Assembly: GCA_900112325.1 (NCBI GenBank)
Contig: FOLJ01000018.1
Coordinates: 99,825-163,824, forward strand
Direction: 5' to 3'
Length of the DNA stretch: 64,000 nucleotides
From: Micromonospora sediminimaris
GTDB lineage: Bacteria > Actinomycetota > Actinomycetes > Mycobacteriales > Micromonosporaceae
The stretch's first letter is position 1. The number at the start of each line of letters is the position of its first letter. The position numbers and the translations under genes are program-made. This document shows, piece after piece, positions 18,669-27,495 of this stretch. The notes under the pieces were generated by a model. That model searched no databases, was not told the DNA's origin, and saw only the letters and a list, made by a program, of their open reading frames with translations.

Positions 18669-20008
18669 ACCACACTCTCCTCGGCGGTGAAGGTGCGTCC
18701 ACCCCCGGCGAGACGATTCCGGCCAGCCGCGATCTCCCTGGGCAGGTCGGCGACGTACCGGTCGAAGTCGATACGCATGTGCGGCCGCGCGTTCGTGCCC
18801 CACCGCGCGATGGCGGCGCGCAAGGCTCGCTGCACGGCGTGCTGCTGTTCGTCGATGCCGGGCAGGGCATAGCCGCCGGAGAGATACGCGGCGACCAGTT
18901 TGGCCTGGACCTCCACGACCGGCAAAGCGGCACCGGTGGACTGCATCAGGCCGACGAATGCCAGGCTGGGGTCGTCGAGATGAAAGACCCGCTGGTACAG
19001 CGGCAGCTGCTGGGGGTCGGGGCCCAGCCATTGCGGGGACAGGAACGGGATACTCACCCGGTACCCGGTGGCCCAGACGATCACGTCGACCGGGTCGGCG
19101 CTGCCGTCGGTGAACATCACCCGTTCCCCGTCCAGCCGTTCGATGCCGGGACGTGGGGTCACCTCGCCGTGGGTGAGCCGGTGCAGGATCGTGTCGCTGA
19201 TCGTCGGATGGTTCTGGAACAGGCCACCGGCCGGGGCGGGTAAGCCGTACCTCTGCGGGGTCCCGACGGCGAGCCGCAACAGGGTCTCGGCGATGCGCTG
19301 CCGCAGCCGCCACGGCAGGACGGCGAGGGCGCCGCCGGTCGCGTCGGCCGGGCGGCCGAACAGGTACTTGGGGACGATGTGAACGCCGCGCCGGGCGGAG
19401 AGCAGGACCGGCCCCCGAGCGACGTGCGAGGCGTCCACCGCGATGTCCATGGCCGAGTTGCCCATGCCGACGATCAGCACCCGCCGATCCCGGAAGACGT
19501 CCGGAGTGCGGTAGTCGTGGGCGTGCATCTGGGTGCCGTGGAACGTCCCCGGATAAGCCGGATCCGGATAGCGCGGATCCCAGTTGTGGCCGTTCGCGAC
19601 CACCACGGCGTCGTACCGCCCGGTGTCACCGGACTCGGTCGTCACCGCCCAGAGCCGGTCACGCTCGACGCGGGTGACCGTGCTCCCGAACCGGATGTGC
19701 GGAATGAGCCCGAACGACTGCGCATAATCGGCCAGGTAACTGGCGACGCGACTGGCCGACGGATAGTCAGGCCAGTCCGCGGGCATCGGAAAATCCGCGA
19801 ACTCGGTGCGGCGTTTGCTGGTGTTCAAGTGCAGGGAGGCGTACGCCGGAGACAGGCCGCTGCTGTTGTCCCTGACCCACAGGCCACCGGGCCGGTCACC
19901 CTTCTCGTACGCCACCACCGCACAACCGGCGTCGAGCAGCGCCTTCACCGTGGCGAGACCGGCCGCTCCCGCACCGATCACCGCCACCCGACTCGAAGAA
20001 ACGGCCAT
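18665..20008 (-). CDS. Flavin-containing monooxygenase
   Basis: 447 residues with an FAD-binding GAGAAG (12-17), an NADPH-binding GMGNSA at about 190, and between them the FMO/Baeyer-Villiger type fingerprint F-x-G-x3-H-x3-Y (FHGTQMHAHDY). It would insert oxygen into a heteroatom or ketone using NADPH and O2. ATG 20008 follows GAGGAG. It leads an operon with an SDR and an MFS transporter, which fits stepwise oxidation of an imported ketone or terpenoid/steroid-like compound; the substrate itself is a guess. Confidence 0.87.
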   Translation of the reverse strand: MAVSSSRVAVIGAGAAGLATVKALLDAGCAVVAYEKGDRPGGLWVRDNSSGLSPAYASLHLNTSKRRTEFADFPMPADWPDYPSASRVASYLADYAQSFGLIPHIRFGSTVTRVERDRLWAVTTESGDTGRYDAVVVANGHNWDPRYPDPAYPGTFHGTQMHAHDYRTPDVFRDRRVLIVGMGNSAMDIAVDASHVARGPVLLSARRGVHIVPKYLFGRPADATGGALAVLPWRLRQRIAETLLRLAVGTPQRYGLPAPAGGLFQNHPTISDTILHRLTHGEVTPRPGIERLDGERVMFTDGSADPVDVIVWATGYRVSIPFLSPQWLGPDPQQLPLYQRVFHLDDPSLAFVGLMQSTGAALPVVEVQAKLVAAYLSGGYALPGIDEQQHAVQRALRAAIARWGTNARPHMRIDFDRYVADLPREIAAGRNRLAGGGRTFTAEESVV

Positions 20009-20097
20009 GGTGCTCCTCGACGGTTGTAGCTTCCGCCAAACCGTAGGGCCTGGCACGGGGCGACCATATGGCGTGGACCACGCAGTTTCGGGTTCTT

Positions 20098-20115
20098 GTT
20101 GTAGCGCACCACAAC
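20098..20115. promoter_or_regulatory. Putative operator in the PucR/monooxygenase divergent gap
   Basis: An inverted repeat GTTGTAG-CGCA-CCACAAC (7-bp arms, one mismatch, 4-base spacer) lies 19 bases before the regulator start and 90 bases before the monooxygenase start. Its place between divergent genes fits a site for the adjacent PucR-type regulator, but no PucR consensus is available to compare. Confidence 0.35.
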
Positions 20116-20133
20116 GGCGGGGAGCATGACAGG

Positions 20134-21264
20134 ATGACGCATCCGGACGGCTGGACGACGGTGGTGGACCTGATCGAACGCGTCGTGGGCGATGACGAAC
20201 TGCTGCCGTCGGTGGTCGCCGGAGTCCGTACCACCGTGCGGGAGGTCTCCGCACTGCCCACCTCCGACATCGCCGGGCACACCCGCGCTCTGCTGGTGGC
20301 CGCAACCCGCGCACTGGCCGCACGGCGCGGCCCCACCGAAGCTGAGCTGTCGTTCGTCGCGGACCTCGGTGTCACCCGTGCCCGGCAGGGCGTGCCGATC
20401 GAATCGGTGCTGGGCGCGATCCACTTCGCCGAGCGCGCGATCTGGGCCCGGGCCCGGGAACTCGCCCGGGACCAAGGCGTCAGCGCCGAGCAACTGCTGG
20501 ACGTCCGGGACCTTTACGACGACTGGGCCGAGGCCGTCCGGGCCCGGCTGATCAGCGCGCATCGGGCTACCGGAGCCACCACGGATCCGCTTCCTGGGCG
20601 CCGGGACACGGCACTGCTGCGGCGGCTGCTCCAGGGCGGTTCGGCGGCCACGCTGGCAGCCGCCGAGGCCGGCCTTCCGGTCACCGACGGGCTGTGGGTG
20701 CTCGTCGCCCGGCCCGGGGAGACCGCCGCCGGCATCGAACGAGCCGTGCGCGAGCACCCGCCGGTGCTGTGCGCAACCGTGGACGACCTGATGGTCGGAG
20801 TTCTGACCCGGGCTCCGTCCGCCCGCCTGAAGGGGACCGGGGCCGTGGCAGGGCTCGCCGGTCCGGCCGAACCGGAGAAACTCGCGCCGGTGCAGCGGCT
20901 CGCCACCGCGGCCCTGACCGCCGCCGAGTCCACCGGCCGCACCGGGCTGATCCACATTGCCGATGTGGCCTGGCTGGCGGCGTTGACCGAGCGGGCAGAC
21001 CTGGCAACGGTGCTGCTCGACCGCTACGCGCCCGCTTGGGCGACACTCGGACCGACTGCCGAATCGGTGGCGCACGCCGTGCTCGCCTGGCTGGAGAGCG
21101 ACCGCGATGTCGACCTCGCCGGGGCGAGACTTTTCGTGCACCCCAACACGGTTCGCAATCGGGTCCGGCGCTTCGCCGCCGTCACCGGCATCGACCCAGC
21201 GGGCACCTTCGGTGCCATGACCGCCTGGTGGCTATGCCGAACCTGGCTGCACGACGCGACCTGA
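20134..21264 (+). CDS. PucR-type transcriptional regulator
   Basis: 376 residues. The C-terminus has the PucR-family helix-turn-helix: HPNTVRNRVRRFAAVTGIDP, preceded by the usual acidic/hydrophobic linker DVDLAGARLFV. The N-terminal two thirds form an all-helical sensor region of the RsbRD-like kind (residues 20-160) and a middle region before the HTH. ATG 20134 is chosen since it is closest to the fold. The gene is divergent from the monooxygenase operon, which it most likely controls in response to a substrate or product. Confidence 0.8.
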   Translation: MTHPDGWTTVVDLIERVVGDDELLPSVVAGVRTTVREVSALPTSDIAGHTRALLVAATRALAARRGPTEAELSFVADLGVTRARQGVPIESVLGAIHFAERAIWARARELARDQGVSAEQLLDVRDLYDDWAEAVRARLISAHRATGATTDPLPGRRDTALLRRLLQGGSAATLAAAEAGLPVTDGLWVLVARPGETAAGIERAVREHPPVLCATVDDLMVGVLTRAPSARLKGTGAVAGLAGPAEPEKLAPVQRLATAALTAAESTGRTGLIHIADVAWLAALTERADLATVLLDRYAPAWATLGPTAESVAHAVLAWLESDRDVDLAGARLFVHPNTVRNRVRRFAAVTGIDPAGTFGAMTAWWLCRTWLHDAT

Positions 21265-21271
21265 TCTCGCA

Positions 21272-21919
21272 GACACGCGAGAGAGCGATGTCGCGGATGT
21301 CGAAGGCGTACGTATTCGCATATCCAGTGGCCGGCAGTGGCGAGATGGATTTGAGATACTACGCGATATTGTCACCCGCCACCGGCGAGGTTGGACTCGA
21401 AGGTACCTGGCAGAGTATCTCCGGTTCCGCTGGAACACTGAACTTACCGCCGTAACCCGCGAACTGAACCGCCTTATCGCCGTCCGAGGAAAACCACCGA
21501 CCTTCCGCCAGTTCGCCAAGCCGGCCGCAGGTGCGGCGAACCACTGGTTCAACGGCGACCTTGCCAAGCTGTACACGGCCATCGGCGAAAAGGCTCCAGC
21601 CATGACCCGCCGGGTTGACCTCCTGCCGACCACTGCGGACGAATTCGTCAATGCCGTCTACGTCGCACTTGGCGGCCAATATTACGACGACGAGCTTTAT
21701 ACTACCGATCCAGAAGCTGTCGCCCGCTACGACGAACTATCCAAGCTCGCCGCCCGCAGCATCTACTACCTCCAGATCGCCGAGGCCACCGAACGACAAC
21801 CGGAGCCAGCCGAATTCGGCGTCAAGCATTACGAATGGAACTGGGCCGGAGGCCTCGAACGCGGCTGGCCCCTTCTCAAGCAAGCGATCAACCAAGCAAT
21901 TGGTCGGGCGCTCACATAA
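21272..21919 (+). pseudogene. Truncated gene of unknown family, 5' end missing
   Basis: One open frame, with no ATG, GTG or TTG until 21602, reads as protein from about 21272 to a stop at 21919: RISSGRQWRDGFEILRDI, RRYLAEYLRFRWNTELTAV, RQFAKPAAGAANHWFNGD, then the ATG-containing part RRVDLLPTTADEFVNAVY and GQYYDDELYTTDPEAVARY. Third positions are less G/C-rich than the regulator just upstream. It is probably the end of an acquired gene cut off by a recombination just after the PucR gene. The part from 21602 could be made as a 105-residue protein. The 200 bases after it hold nothing I recognise. Confidence 0.5.
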
Positions 21920-22117
21920 TTTGCGCCGTCAGGATCCTGAGCCCGAAGGGCTTCAGGTGCCCCGACGGCCTGGGCCTGGCCGCCGCTGCGGAGGTAATAA
22001 CACCCGCGCTACAGGCGGACGTCGCCCTGATCATCGAAGCCCGTACGACTCGCTGCGAACATGCAGCCTGGGGTCCTGCCGGTGGACGGGGGGTGGCGGC
22101 GGGTGTGACGAGCCTCT

Positions 22118-22654
22118 TCACACTGTGGGCGGCCAGCGATGCCTGCGCCACTCGTCCCATGTCGTGAACCCGGTCGGTGGGTTGTCAACGGGTTCGCTGC
22201 CGTCGAGTTCACCTGGCGTGGGGATATCGAAGCGGTCAGCCCACTCCGCAAGTTCCTGATCGGACATGGGCCACGTGGTGTGTGGCGCTGCCGCTTGCCG
22301 CTGGTCGCGTCGTCTCCGCTGCTCCGCGGGGGTGAGTTCGAAGTAGCGCAGATCCACCGCCGCACCAAGGTCTGCTGCTGCCTGGCGGAGCGCGGAGCGC
22401 TCGTTGCGGTCCCAGAGGCCGAAGTCGATCACGACGTTGTTGCCGAGTTCGAGGACGCGCAGCCCAATCTGGAGGAGCCGTCCCTCGATCACGTCCCCGG
22501 CCGAAGGCGGATTCTCGTGGCCGTAGAGGGCCTTCACCCACTCGTCCTTCGTCAGGCGCAGCGCATCCTGCTCGATCTCGATGTGCCGAGCGGCCGTGGT
22601 CTTTCCAGTGCAGGGGAGCCCCACGGTCAGGAACAGTGTCGGTTGCCCCACCAT
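22118..22654 (-). CDS. P-loop kinase-like ATP-binding protein
   Basis: 178 residues with Walker A GLPCTGKTT (about 11-19), a following KDEW and the lid-like region with many arginines (EQRRRRDQRQ). The pattern resembles small AAA_33/zeta-type kinases, which phosphorylate small molecules such as antibiotics or nucleotide sugars. ATG 22654 is preceded by GGAGG only 3 bases away, and GTG 22651 is spaced slightly better, so the start is uncertain by one codon; an upstream GTG at 22681 is possible. It is the last gene of a same-strand run of four. Confidence 0.7.
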   Translation of the reverse strand: MVGQPTLFLTVGLPCTGKTTAARHIEIEQDALRLTKDEWVKALYGHENPPSAGDVIEGRLLQIGLRVLELGNNVVIDFGLWDRNERSALRQAAADLGAAVDLRYFELTPAEQRRRRDQRQAAAPHTTWPMSDQELAEWADRFDIPTPGELDGSEPVDNPPTGFTTWDEWRRHRWPPTV

Positions 22655-22712
22655 CACCCTCCGAACGGACGCACACGGCACACCTGTGCGAACGCGGTGC
22701 GCAGAGCGGAAA

Positions 22713-23156
22713 TCATGAGATTGCGACCACCATGGTGCCCACCAGGTTGACCGCGATGCCCACGAGCGCGATCGGCGAGAGTCGCAGGAGTTTGCTTCGA
22801 AGGTATGTGTGCGGTGCCATGCCCAGCACCGCGCTGTCGACGAGCAGCACCACCATGACGACGGTGAGCACGATGGCCGCCACGGCCGGAGGCGAGAGTG
22901 AGTCCGGCAGGGCTAACACGACACCGACGGCGGTCAGCGTGATCGCGGGGATGGTCTGCACGACGTCCGCGGCGTACTCCAGGTAGGCGTCGATCTGCTC
23001 CGGTGCCAGGTAATCCGGGATCTGGTCCGGCGGGACGTCGGCATACGGGCGGGCCTCGGCGATCCAGGCCGTCACCTGCCGTTTGGCGCGCTTGACCAGC
23101 ACCGGGCTGGCGAGGAACATGACGACCGCGGCCAGGAACGGGAGAACTTCGGCCAT
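22713..23156 (-). CDS. Small four-helix membrane protein, unknown function
   Basis: 147 residues with an N-terminal membrane segment, a short charged loop with a conserved-looking DQIPDYLAPEQIDAYLEYA stretch, then three more segments (TLTAVGVVLALP, IVLTVVMVVLLV, IALVGIAVNLVGTMVV). The start overlaps the stop of the preceding gene by one base (TAATG), so they are translated together. No family is recognised. Gene order makes it a likely membrane partner of the GTPase-like protein. Confidence 0.65.
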   Translation of the reverse strand: MAEVLPFLAAVVMFLASPVLVKRAKRQVTAWIAEARPYADVPPDQIPDYLAPEQIDAYLEYAADVVQTIPAITLTAVGVVLALPDSLSPPAVAAIVLTVVMVVLLVDSAVLGMAPHTYLRSKLLRLSPIALVGIAVNLVGTMVVAIS

Positions 23157-23593
23157 TACGGCGCGGATGGTCGCGTGTCGAGTTGGATGGTCAGGGGTGC
23201 GTCGAGCTCACCGGCACCCTTGTATCCGACACTTGCCCATGACACCGACACCTCCACGGACTCGTTGTCGCGCTTGTGTACCGCGACGAGTTGGCCGTCG
23301 GCCTGCTGTGTGCGGGCGACACGGCGTTTGCGCCGGCCGTCGAGATGCAGGGCGCCCGGAGCCCATTCCCCGCTGTCCACGTAGGCGACACCGTCGGTCA
23401 CGCACCGCCCGCGGACCGTGACCCGGTACTGCAACGGCGAGTCGCTGACGACGACCACGCGATGGATCTCCCCGGACCCGTTGACCACGCAGGGCTCTGC
23501 CTCACACACGGCATACGTGTGGACCGTCAGCCAGCCGGGTCGGTTCACCGCCTCCGCACGGCACTTCTCGTCGGGCCCGGGCGCCTTACCCAT
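23156..23593 (-). CDS. Beta-rich conserved-type protein, unknown function
   Basis: 145 residues, no membrane segments, with alternating hydrophobic residues expected of beta strands (EIHRVVVVSDSPLQYRVTV, VEVSVSWASVGYKG). Four cysteines (near residues 11, 30, 35 and 64) could bind metal or pair. The start ATG overlaps the stop of the GTPase-like gene (ATGGGTAA) and its own stop overlaps the next gene. A domain that displays ligand binding to its partners is a reasonable guess but unproven. Confidence 0.6.
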   Translation of the reverse strand: MGKAPGPDEKCRAEAVNRPGWLTVHTYAVCEAEPCVVNGSGEIHRVVVVSDSPLQYRVTVRGRCVTDGVAYVDSGEWAPGALHLDGRRKRRVARTQQADGQLVAVHKRDNESVEVSVSWASVGYKGAGELDAPLTIQLDTRPSAP

Positions 23594-25298
23594 CTTCGTC
23601 ACTCTCCCGATCGTAGAAGCCATGCAGCGGCGACACGTCCAGCACCGCCGTGGCGACGTCCGGCGACGCGGTCCGGGCGGCGACGTCGGCCAGCTCCGGC
23701 CCGAACGGCCCGGCACTGACCACGCTAACGATGGCGTTCGGCTCGTCCGGCATCCGGTGGTACGCGAGGTCGACCAGCTGTAGGTCCACCCGCGCAAAGT
23801 CACACGCGGTGAGGTCGAACCGGGTCACGTAGGCGACGGTCTCGCGCGCAGGCCCGGTGTAGCGGTGTCCGTCGACCGTGATCGTGGCGTGCGCGTCGGA
23901 CTCGCTGTCGGCCAAGCTTCGACAGAGGTCCAGGAACGCGGTGACGTCGACCCGGCTGGTCCAGCTGACCACGTTTCCGTCCGGCGAGGCGTCGTAGAGC
24001 ACAACGTCATCCCGCACCTCGTACCGCAGTAGCCGACCGGCCGGCGAGGCTACGACCTCCCCCGACCGCGAGCTCCAGCGCAGGTCAGCGGACCGGTCAT
24101 TGATCTCGGCGGCGAGGTGCCCCAGCCGCTCGCGGATGTCGGTCAGCTCGGCGTGCCGCTCCACGTCCACCGTGAGCTGGTCGAACAGGGCATCCGCGTC
24201 GTCGCGGAAACGGTCGAACGCCTTGCTAAGCACGTCGCGCAGCCGCGCCACCTGATGCTCCCACGACCTCGACAGCTCCTCCTTGATCGCGGCGCGACGG
24301 AAGAGGGCACCGACGACGAAGCCGGTGAGCGTCCCACTGCCAAACGAGGCGAGCGGAGGCCGCACCACTGGCGCGCTGACCAGCATCCGCTCGGACACAT
24401 CGACGGGCGCGCGCGTCCTGAGCCGGGTCCACAGCTTTATCGACGCGGTGTCCGCGGCCGACGCCACGTCATCGAGGGCGGACCGGAACGCACCAACGAA
24501 CGCTGCCTCCGCTGCGCCGGTGTGGAACAGCAGACGCGGCCCGGCGAGGTGTTCGCGTTGGAACGCGCGCCACGCCTCGTCGAACCTGCGATCGACCAGA
24601 GCCAACAACCGGGTCTGGGCAGTGTCGAAGTCATCGGCCGTCGACCGCCGGAGCCGGTCGACGTCTGAACGGCCCGTGATTCCGGCGGCAAGCCGGCGGC
24701 TCGCCGACTCATGAAGCATCACGATCGTCGAGGTCATCGACGACATCGCGCGGACGAGGGCGGCCAGTCGCCGCCGCCGAAGGGCAACAGTCATCGCCCG
24801 CTCGAACGTCCGGAACCCGGGCCGGCCCGGCTCCGCCGCCGCAACCGGGAACACCCATGACGCAGCGCCAGGTCCGTCCAGCGTCGTGACCTGCCTCCTC
24901 ACCACCGTCGACACCTGCGCTACCCCGTCGGCGGCTGCCGAACCCACCGGAGACAGCACCACAAACGGCGGCTCCGACAGCATCACGGCCGCGCGCTGCA
25001 GGAACTGCACCTCGTCGTCCTTCAGAGGCCCATTCGCGTTCGTCATCAACACCACGAGATCGGCATCGGGGACCGTCTGTGCGAGCGGGCACGCGGTAAT
25101 GACCACATCGGCACGTACCGGTATTCGTCCGACAAGCGCCTGGAACCGCCGCTCCGCGTCGGGCATGTCGGATCCGACAACAACCCTCACCCGATCGAGC
25201 GGCCGCTCGCGATAGGCATCACCGTCAAGCGCCGCCAGCCGCACGACGAGCCCCTCCACCTCACCGGCCGGATCCCCAGACCACGCAACGGACTTCAC
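23586..25298 (-). CDS. GTPase-like large protein lacking a P-loop, unknown function
   Basis: 570 residues. Residues about 80-120 read DADLVVLMTNANGPLKDDEVQFLQ (split: DADLVVLMTNANG and PLKDDEVQFL) then PPFVVLSPVG, which resembles the segment of dynamin-like GTPases between the switch region and the G4 motif, but no GxxxxGK[ST] is present before it and G4 is replaced by SPVG. A long helical region follows (about 170-430) with a hydrophobic stretch TLTGFVVGALF at about 320, and a C-terminal beta-rich part ends at DVSPLHGFYDRE. It may be a degenerate, non-hydrolysing relative of dynamins. It heads an overlapping three-gene unit. Confidence 0.55.
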   Translation of the reverse strand: MKSVAWSGDPAGEVEGLVVRLAALDGDAYRERPLDRVRVVVGSDMPDAERRFQALVGRIPVRADVVITACPLAQTVPDADLVVLMTNANGPLKDDEVQFLQRAAVMLSEPPFVVLSPVGSAAADGVAQVSTVVRRQVTTLDGPGAASWVFPVAAAEPGRPGFRTFERAMTVALRRRRLAALVRAMSSMTSTIVMLHESASRRLAAGITGRSDVDRLRRSTADDFDTAQTRLLALVDRRFDEAWRAFQREHLAGPRLLFHTGAAEAAFVGAFRSALDDVASAADTASIKLWTRLRTRAPVDVSERMLVSAPVVRPPLASFGSGTLTGFVVGALFRRAAIKEELSRSWEHQVARLRDVLSKAFDRFRDDADALFDQLTVDVERHAELTDIRERLGHLAAEINDRSADLRWSSRSGEVVASPAGRLLRYEVRDDVVLYDASPDGNVVSWTSRVDVTAFLDLCRSLADSESDAHATITVDGHRYTGPARETVAYVTRFDLTACDFARVDLQLVDLAYHRMPDEPNAIVSVVSAGPFGPELADVAARTASPDVATAVLDVSPLHGFYDRESDEDG

Positions 25299-25458
25299 GC
25301 CGCCAGTCTCCGCGCGCCCAATGAATCGGTGGAATCCCCCGGACGGGCCGAAACATTCACCTCAGTACCCGGCGCATCCGACGCCAACGCTCTTTCCATC
25401 GTGCGGCCGTTCAGGCAGGTGGCGTCGGTTTCCTGGCGGTCGCCGGACCCGTACCGGT

Positions 25459-25667
25459 CTACCGCTCCCGCTTACGGACCCAGTTCCGCCAGGGTCTCGT
25501 GACTCATTCCGAGCTCACGGGCGACCTGGTTGATCGGCTGCCCCGACGAGTGCACCAGGTCAACCGCGTCACGCTGGAACTTTCCGTGTACTTCGATGGA
25601 CAACACAACAGGGACACCCCTTCCTCTGAACCAACGTCCAGTCTGAGGGTCCAATCTCAGGGGGACA
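25459..25667 (-). mobile_element. Remnant of an IS3-family element (left end and start of orfA)
   Basis: The minus strand starts with a terminus-like TGTCCCCCTGAGATTGGACC (ending at 25667), followed about 60 bases on by the orfA helix-turn-helix: KFQRDAVDLVHSSGQPINQV and ARELGMSHETL. One extra base then shifts the frame; removing it gives RNWVRKRER before a stop at 25459-25461. Only about the first third of orfA remains. The left end resembles, but is not identical to, that of the IS at 33.9 kb. Confidence 0.65.
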
Positions 25668-25690
25668 GTTCGGCGCTCCCTGTTCGTCTG

Positions 25691-26965
25691 TCAGCCCTGA
25701 CGATCGTCCAGCAGCACTCGTTCGAGTTCCGCCCACTCTGGTCTGGGTGCTACGACTGGTCGGACGACCGTGAGAAGCCGTCCGTCGAGACAGACGTCGA
25801 GCCCTTCTTCAGCCTGCGCAAGCCTTCGTTTCACATCGACCCGGCGTCTAGGCCCTCCTGCCAGCACCCCGAGCAGAATCTCGTACCGTGCGTCGCCTAG
25901 TTGATCAGCAAATGCCCATGTTCCCCGAACCGGAATGCCACCCAGTGCCCACTCGGCTCCAGCCTCGGGGGCTGAATCATAGAGCCTGTTCATCACCTCC
26001 ACGGCCTGCTCCTGCGGAGTACGTACACGCTCGGCCTCTTGCGCCAGCGCGGGCCAACCTGAGCGCCTGAACACTTCGTCCTCCAACTCCATTGCGTCCG
26101 CCTCGTCTGGTGGTCGACGTTGGGGCGAAGGCGGTCGCCTCGACCTGGGCAACTCTTCCCGTAGCGGAAAGCGCCATTCCTGCGCATCGTCCTGATCTTC
26201 GATGTGTTCCTCGAATGCCGGCACCTTCGCCAGGTCGTTATGCCAGCGGTGGTGGTTGGGGAGAAAGATGTCCACCGCCACTCCCGACGGCCCAATATAG
26301 AACCAGCTCATGAAGTACGGGTGATCGCTGTGGCTAGCGGACCAATTTGCAAGTTCCCGTAGCCGGTTCTTTTGCGAACTGAGCGGGTGGGTCGGGAGGA
26401 GTTGCTTTGCGGGACGATAGCGACCACGGGCCTCGCCCGCAACTGGCCCTTCAGGCAGATGGAACAGCAGGTCCGGGCGTACACCCTTGGCAGGATAATC
26501 TCGAAGCAACTGCATGGGGAGCGCATCGAAGTTGTGCAGATCGTGGACTCCCTGCCGCCAGGCAAAGATCACCTCACTCGCAGCGGTGAGCATTCCAAGA
26601 CCGGAGCACTCGCTGACAAAGCCGCGTATGTGGCGCGAACTCGCGCCAAAGGCGCGATCATCGAGCCGCAGAGGATTCCCGACCCCTGGCGCGTCAAGGT
26701 AGCTGACGAGTAGACGCGCCTCAAGTTGCTTTGTCCTGTAGTCGAGAACCTTGCGCAGGTCGCACGCCATTGCATTGATGTGAACGAGGCGCGCAAGACC
26801 GACGGACAAGTCGCCTTGCCCGACGATGGTAGCCACAACTTCGGCATTCTGCTCCAGCCTGAATTGCCAGATTCTCGCCCTTACGGTATTCAACCTACGC
26901 CCTCCAGTGGTTCGCTCGTTGCATGGAGATGGCCGCGCTGTGCCGGCTGCCTCTCTCATGGTCAC
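25691..26965 (-). CDS. Unknown protein with a weak PD-(D/E)XK-like motif
   Basis: 424 residues, no membrane segments. Around residues 165-185 the segment RPDLLFHLPEGPVAGEARGR has the PD...ExR pattern of PD-(D/E)XK nucleases with R in place of K; the rest gives no confirmation. Codon use is less G/C-rich than the core. The gene begins 2 bases after the stop of a truncated SNF2-helicase fragment and ends 24 bases before the IS3 remnant. A DNA-processing role is inferred from this context only. Confidence 0.55.
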   Translation of the reverse strand: MTMREAAGTARPSPCNERTTGGRRLNTVRARIWQFRLEQNAEVVATIVGQGDLSVGLARLVHINAMACDLRKVLDYRTKQLEARLLVSYLDAPGVGNPLRLDDRAFGASSRHIRGFVSECSGLGMLTAASEVIFAWRQGVHDLHNFDALPMQLLRDYPAKGVRPDLLFHLPEGPVAGEARGRYRPAKQLLPTHPLSSQKNRLRELANWSASHSDHPYFMSWFYIGPSGVAVDIFLPNHHRWHNDLAKVPAFEEHIEDQDDAQEWRFPLREELPRSRRPPSPQRRPPDEADAMELEDEVFRRSGWPALAQEAERVRTPQEQAVEVMNRLYDSAPEAGAEWALGGIPVRGTWAFADQLGDARYEILLGVLAGGPRRRVDVKRRLAQAEEGLDVCLDGRLLTVVRPVVAPRPEWAELERVLLDDRQG

Positions 26966-26967
26966 GA

Positions 26968-27264
26968 TCAGCCGACCCTGATCTGCGCCGCCCGTAGCGA
27001 GTAGACGTGGTCAGTCAGCGGGTGGCTCAAACGGGCGGCGACCAGTCTGGCTCTGAACTCCTCGGGAGACAGGCCGTCTTCGGGTAGCGCGTGTTGCGCC
27101 GCTGCCAGCACGAGCCTGTCTCCGGCATACTCGCGCATGTTTCCTGGACCGTGGAAGACGCGGTTGCGGCCGAACCTGTCGGCATTCTGAAGGACTTCGA
27201 TGACCGGTCCGATGCGGCTGGTATCGGCATGCACGGCAACGATGTCGCCTACCTTGAAGAGCAC
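26968..27264 (-). CDS. N-terminal fragment of an SNF2-type helicase
   Basis: 98 residues starting at GTG 27264. The sequence (KVGDIVAVHADTSRIGPVIE, NMREYAGDRLVLAA, SPEEFRARLVAARLSHPLTD, HVYSLRAAQI) matches, from memory of the family, the start of large bacterial SNF2/DEAD-type helicases, where this region leads directly to the PYQF...PRLLIADEVGVGKT helicase core. Here the frame stops at QIRVG before that core, so the motor is missing. It may be a relic, or a kept small protein coupled to the next gene. Confidence 0.55.
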   Translation of the reverse strand: MLFKVGDIVAVHADTSRIGPVIEVLQNADRFGRNRVFHGPGNMREYAGDRLVLAAAQHALPEDGLSPEEFRARLVAARLSHPLTDHVYSLRAAQIRVG

Positions 27265-27495
27265 CGCACGCCCCCGACTCGCCCAGCGCGGCTGGCTCCG
27301 ACCGCCGCCTCGCCCTATTCCCGAGAGCATAGGCACGCTTCGGCCTCTCCGGCCCGCACGTTCAGCCGTATGGAGATTGATCTGCGCCGAAGGAAGGAGG
27401 CCAAGGGGCGCTTGCCCGAACGACACGGCGAGGACGCGCACGTACAGTCGATCCCACTCGCCGGCCGGCGGTCGGAGTACGGGGAGGACGGTCAA

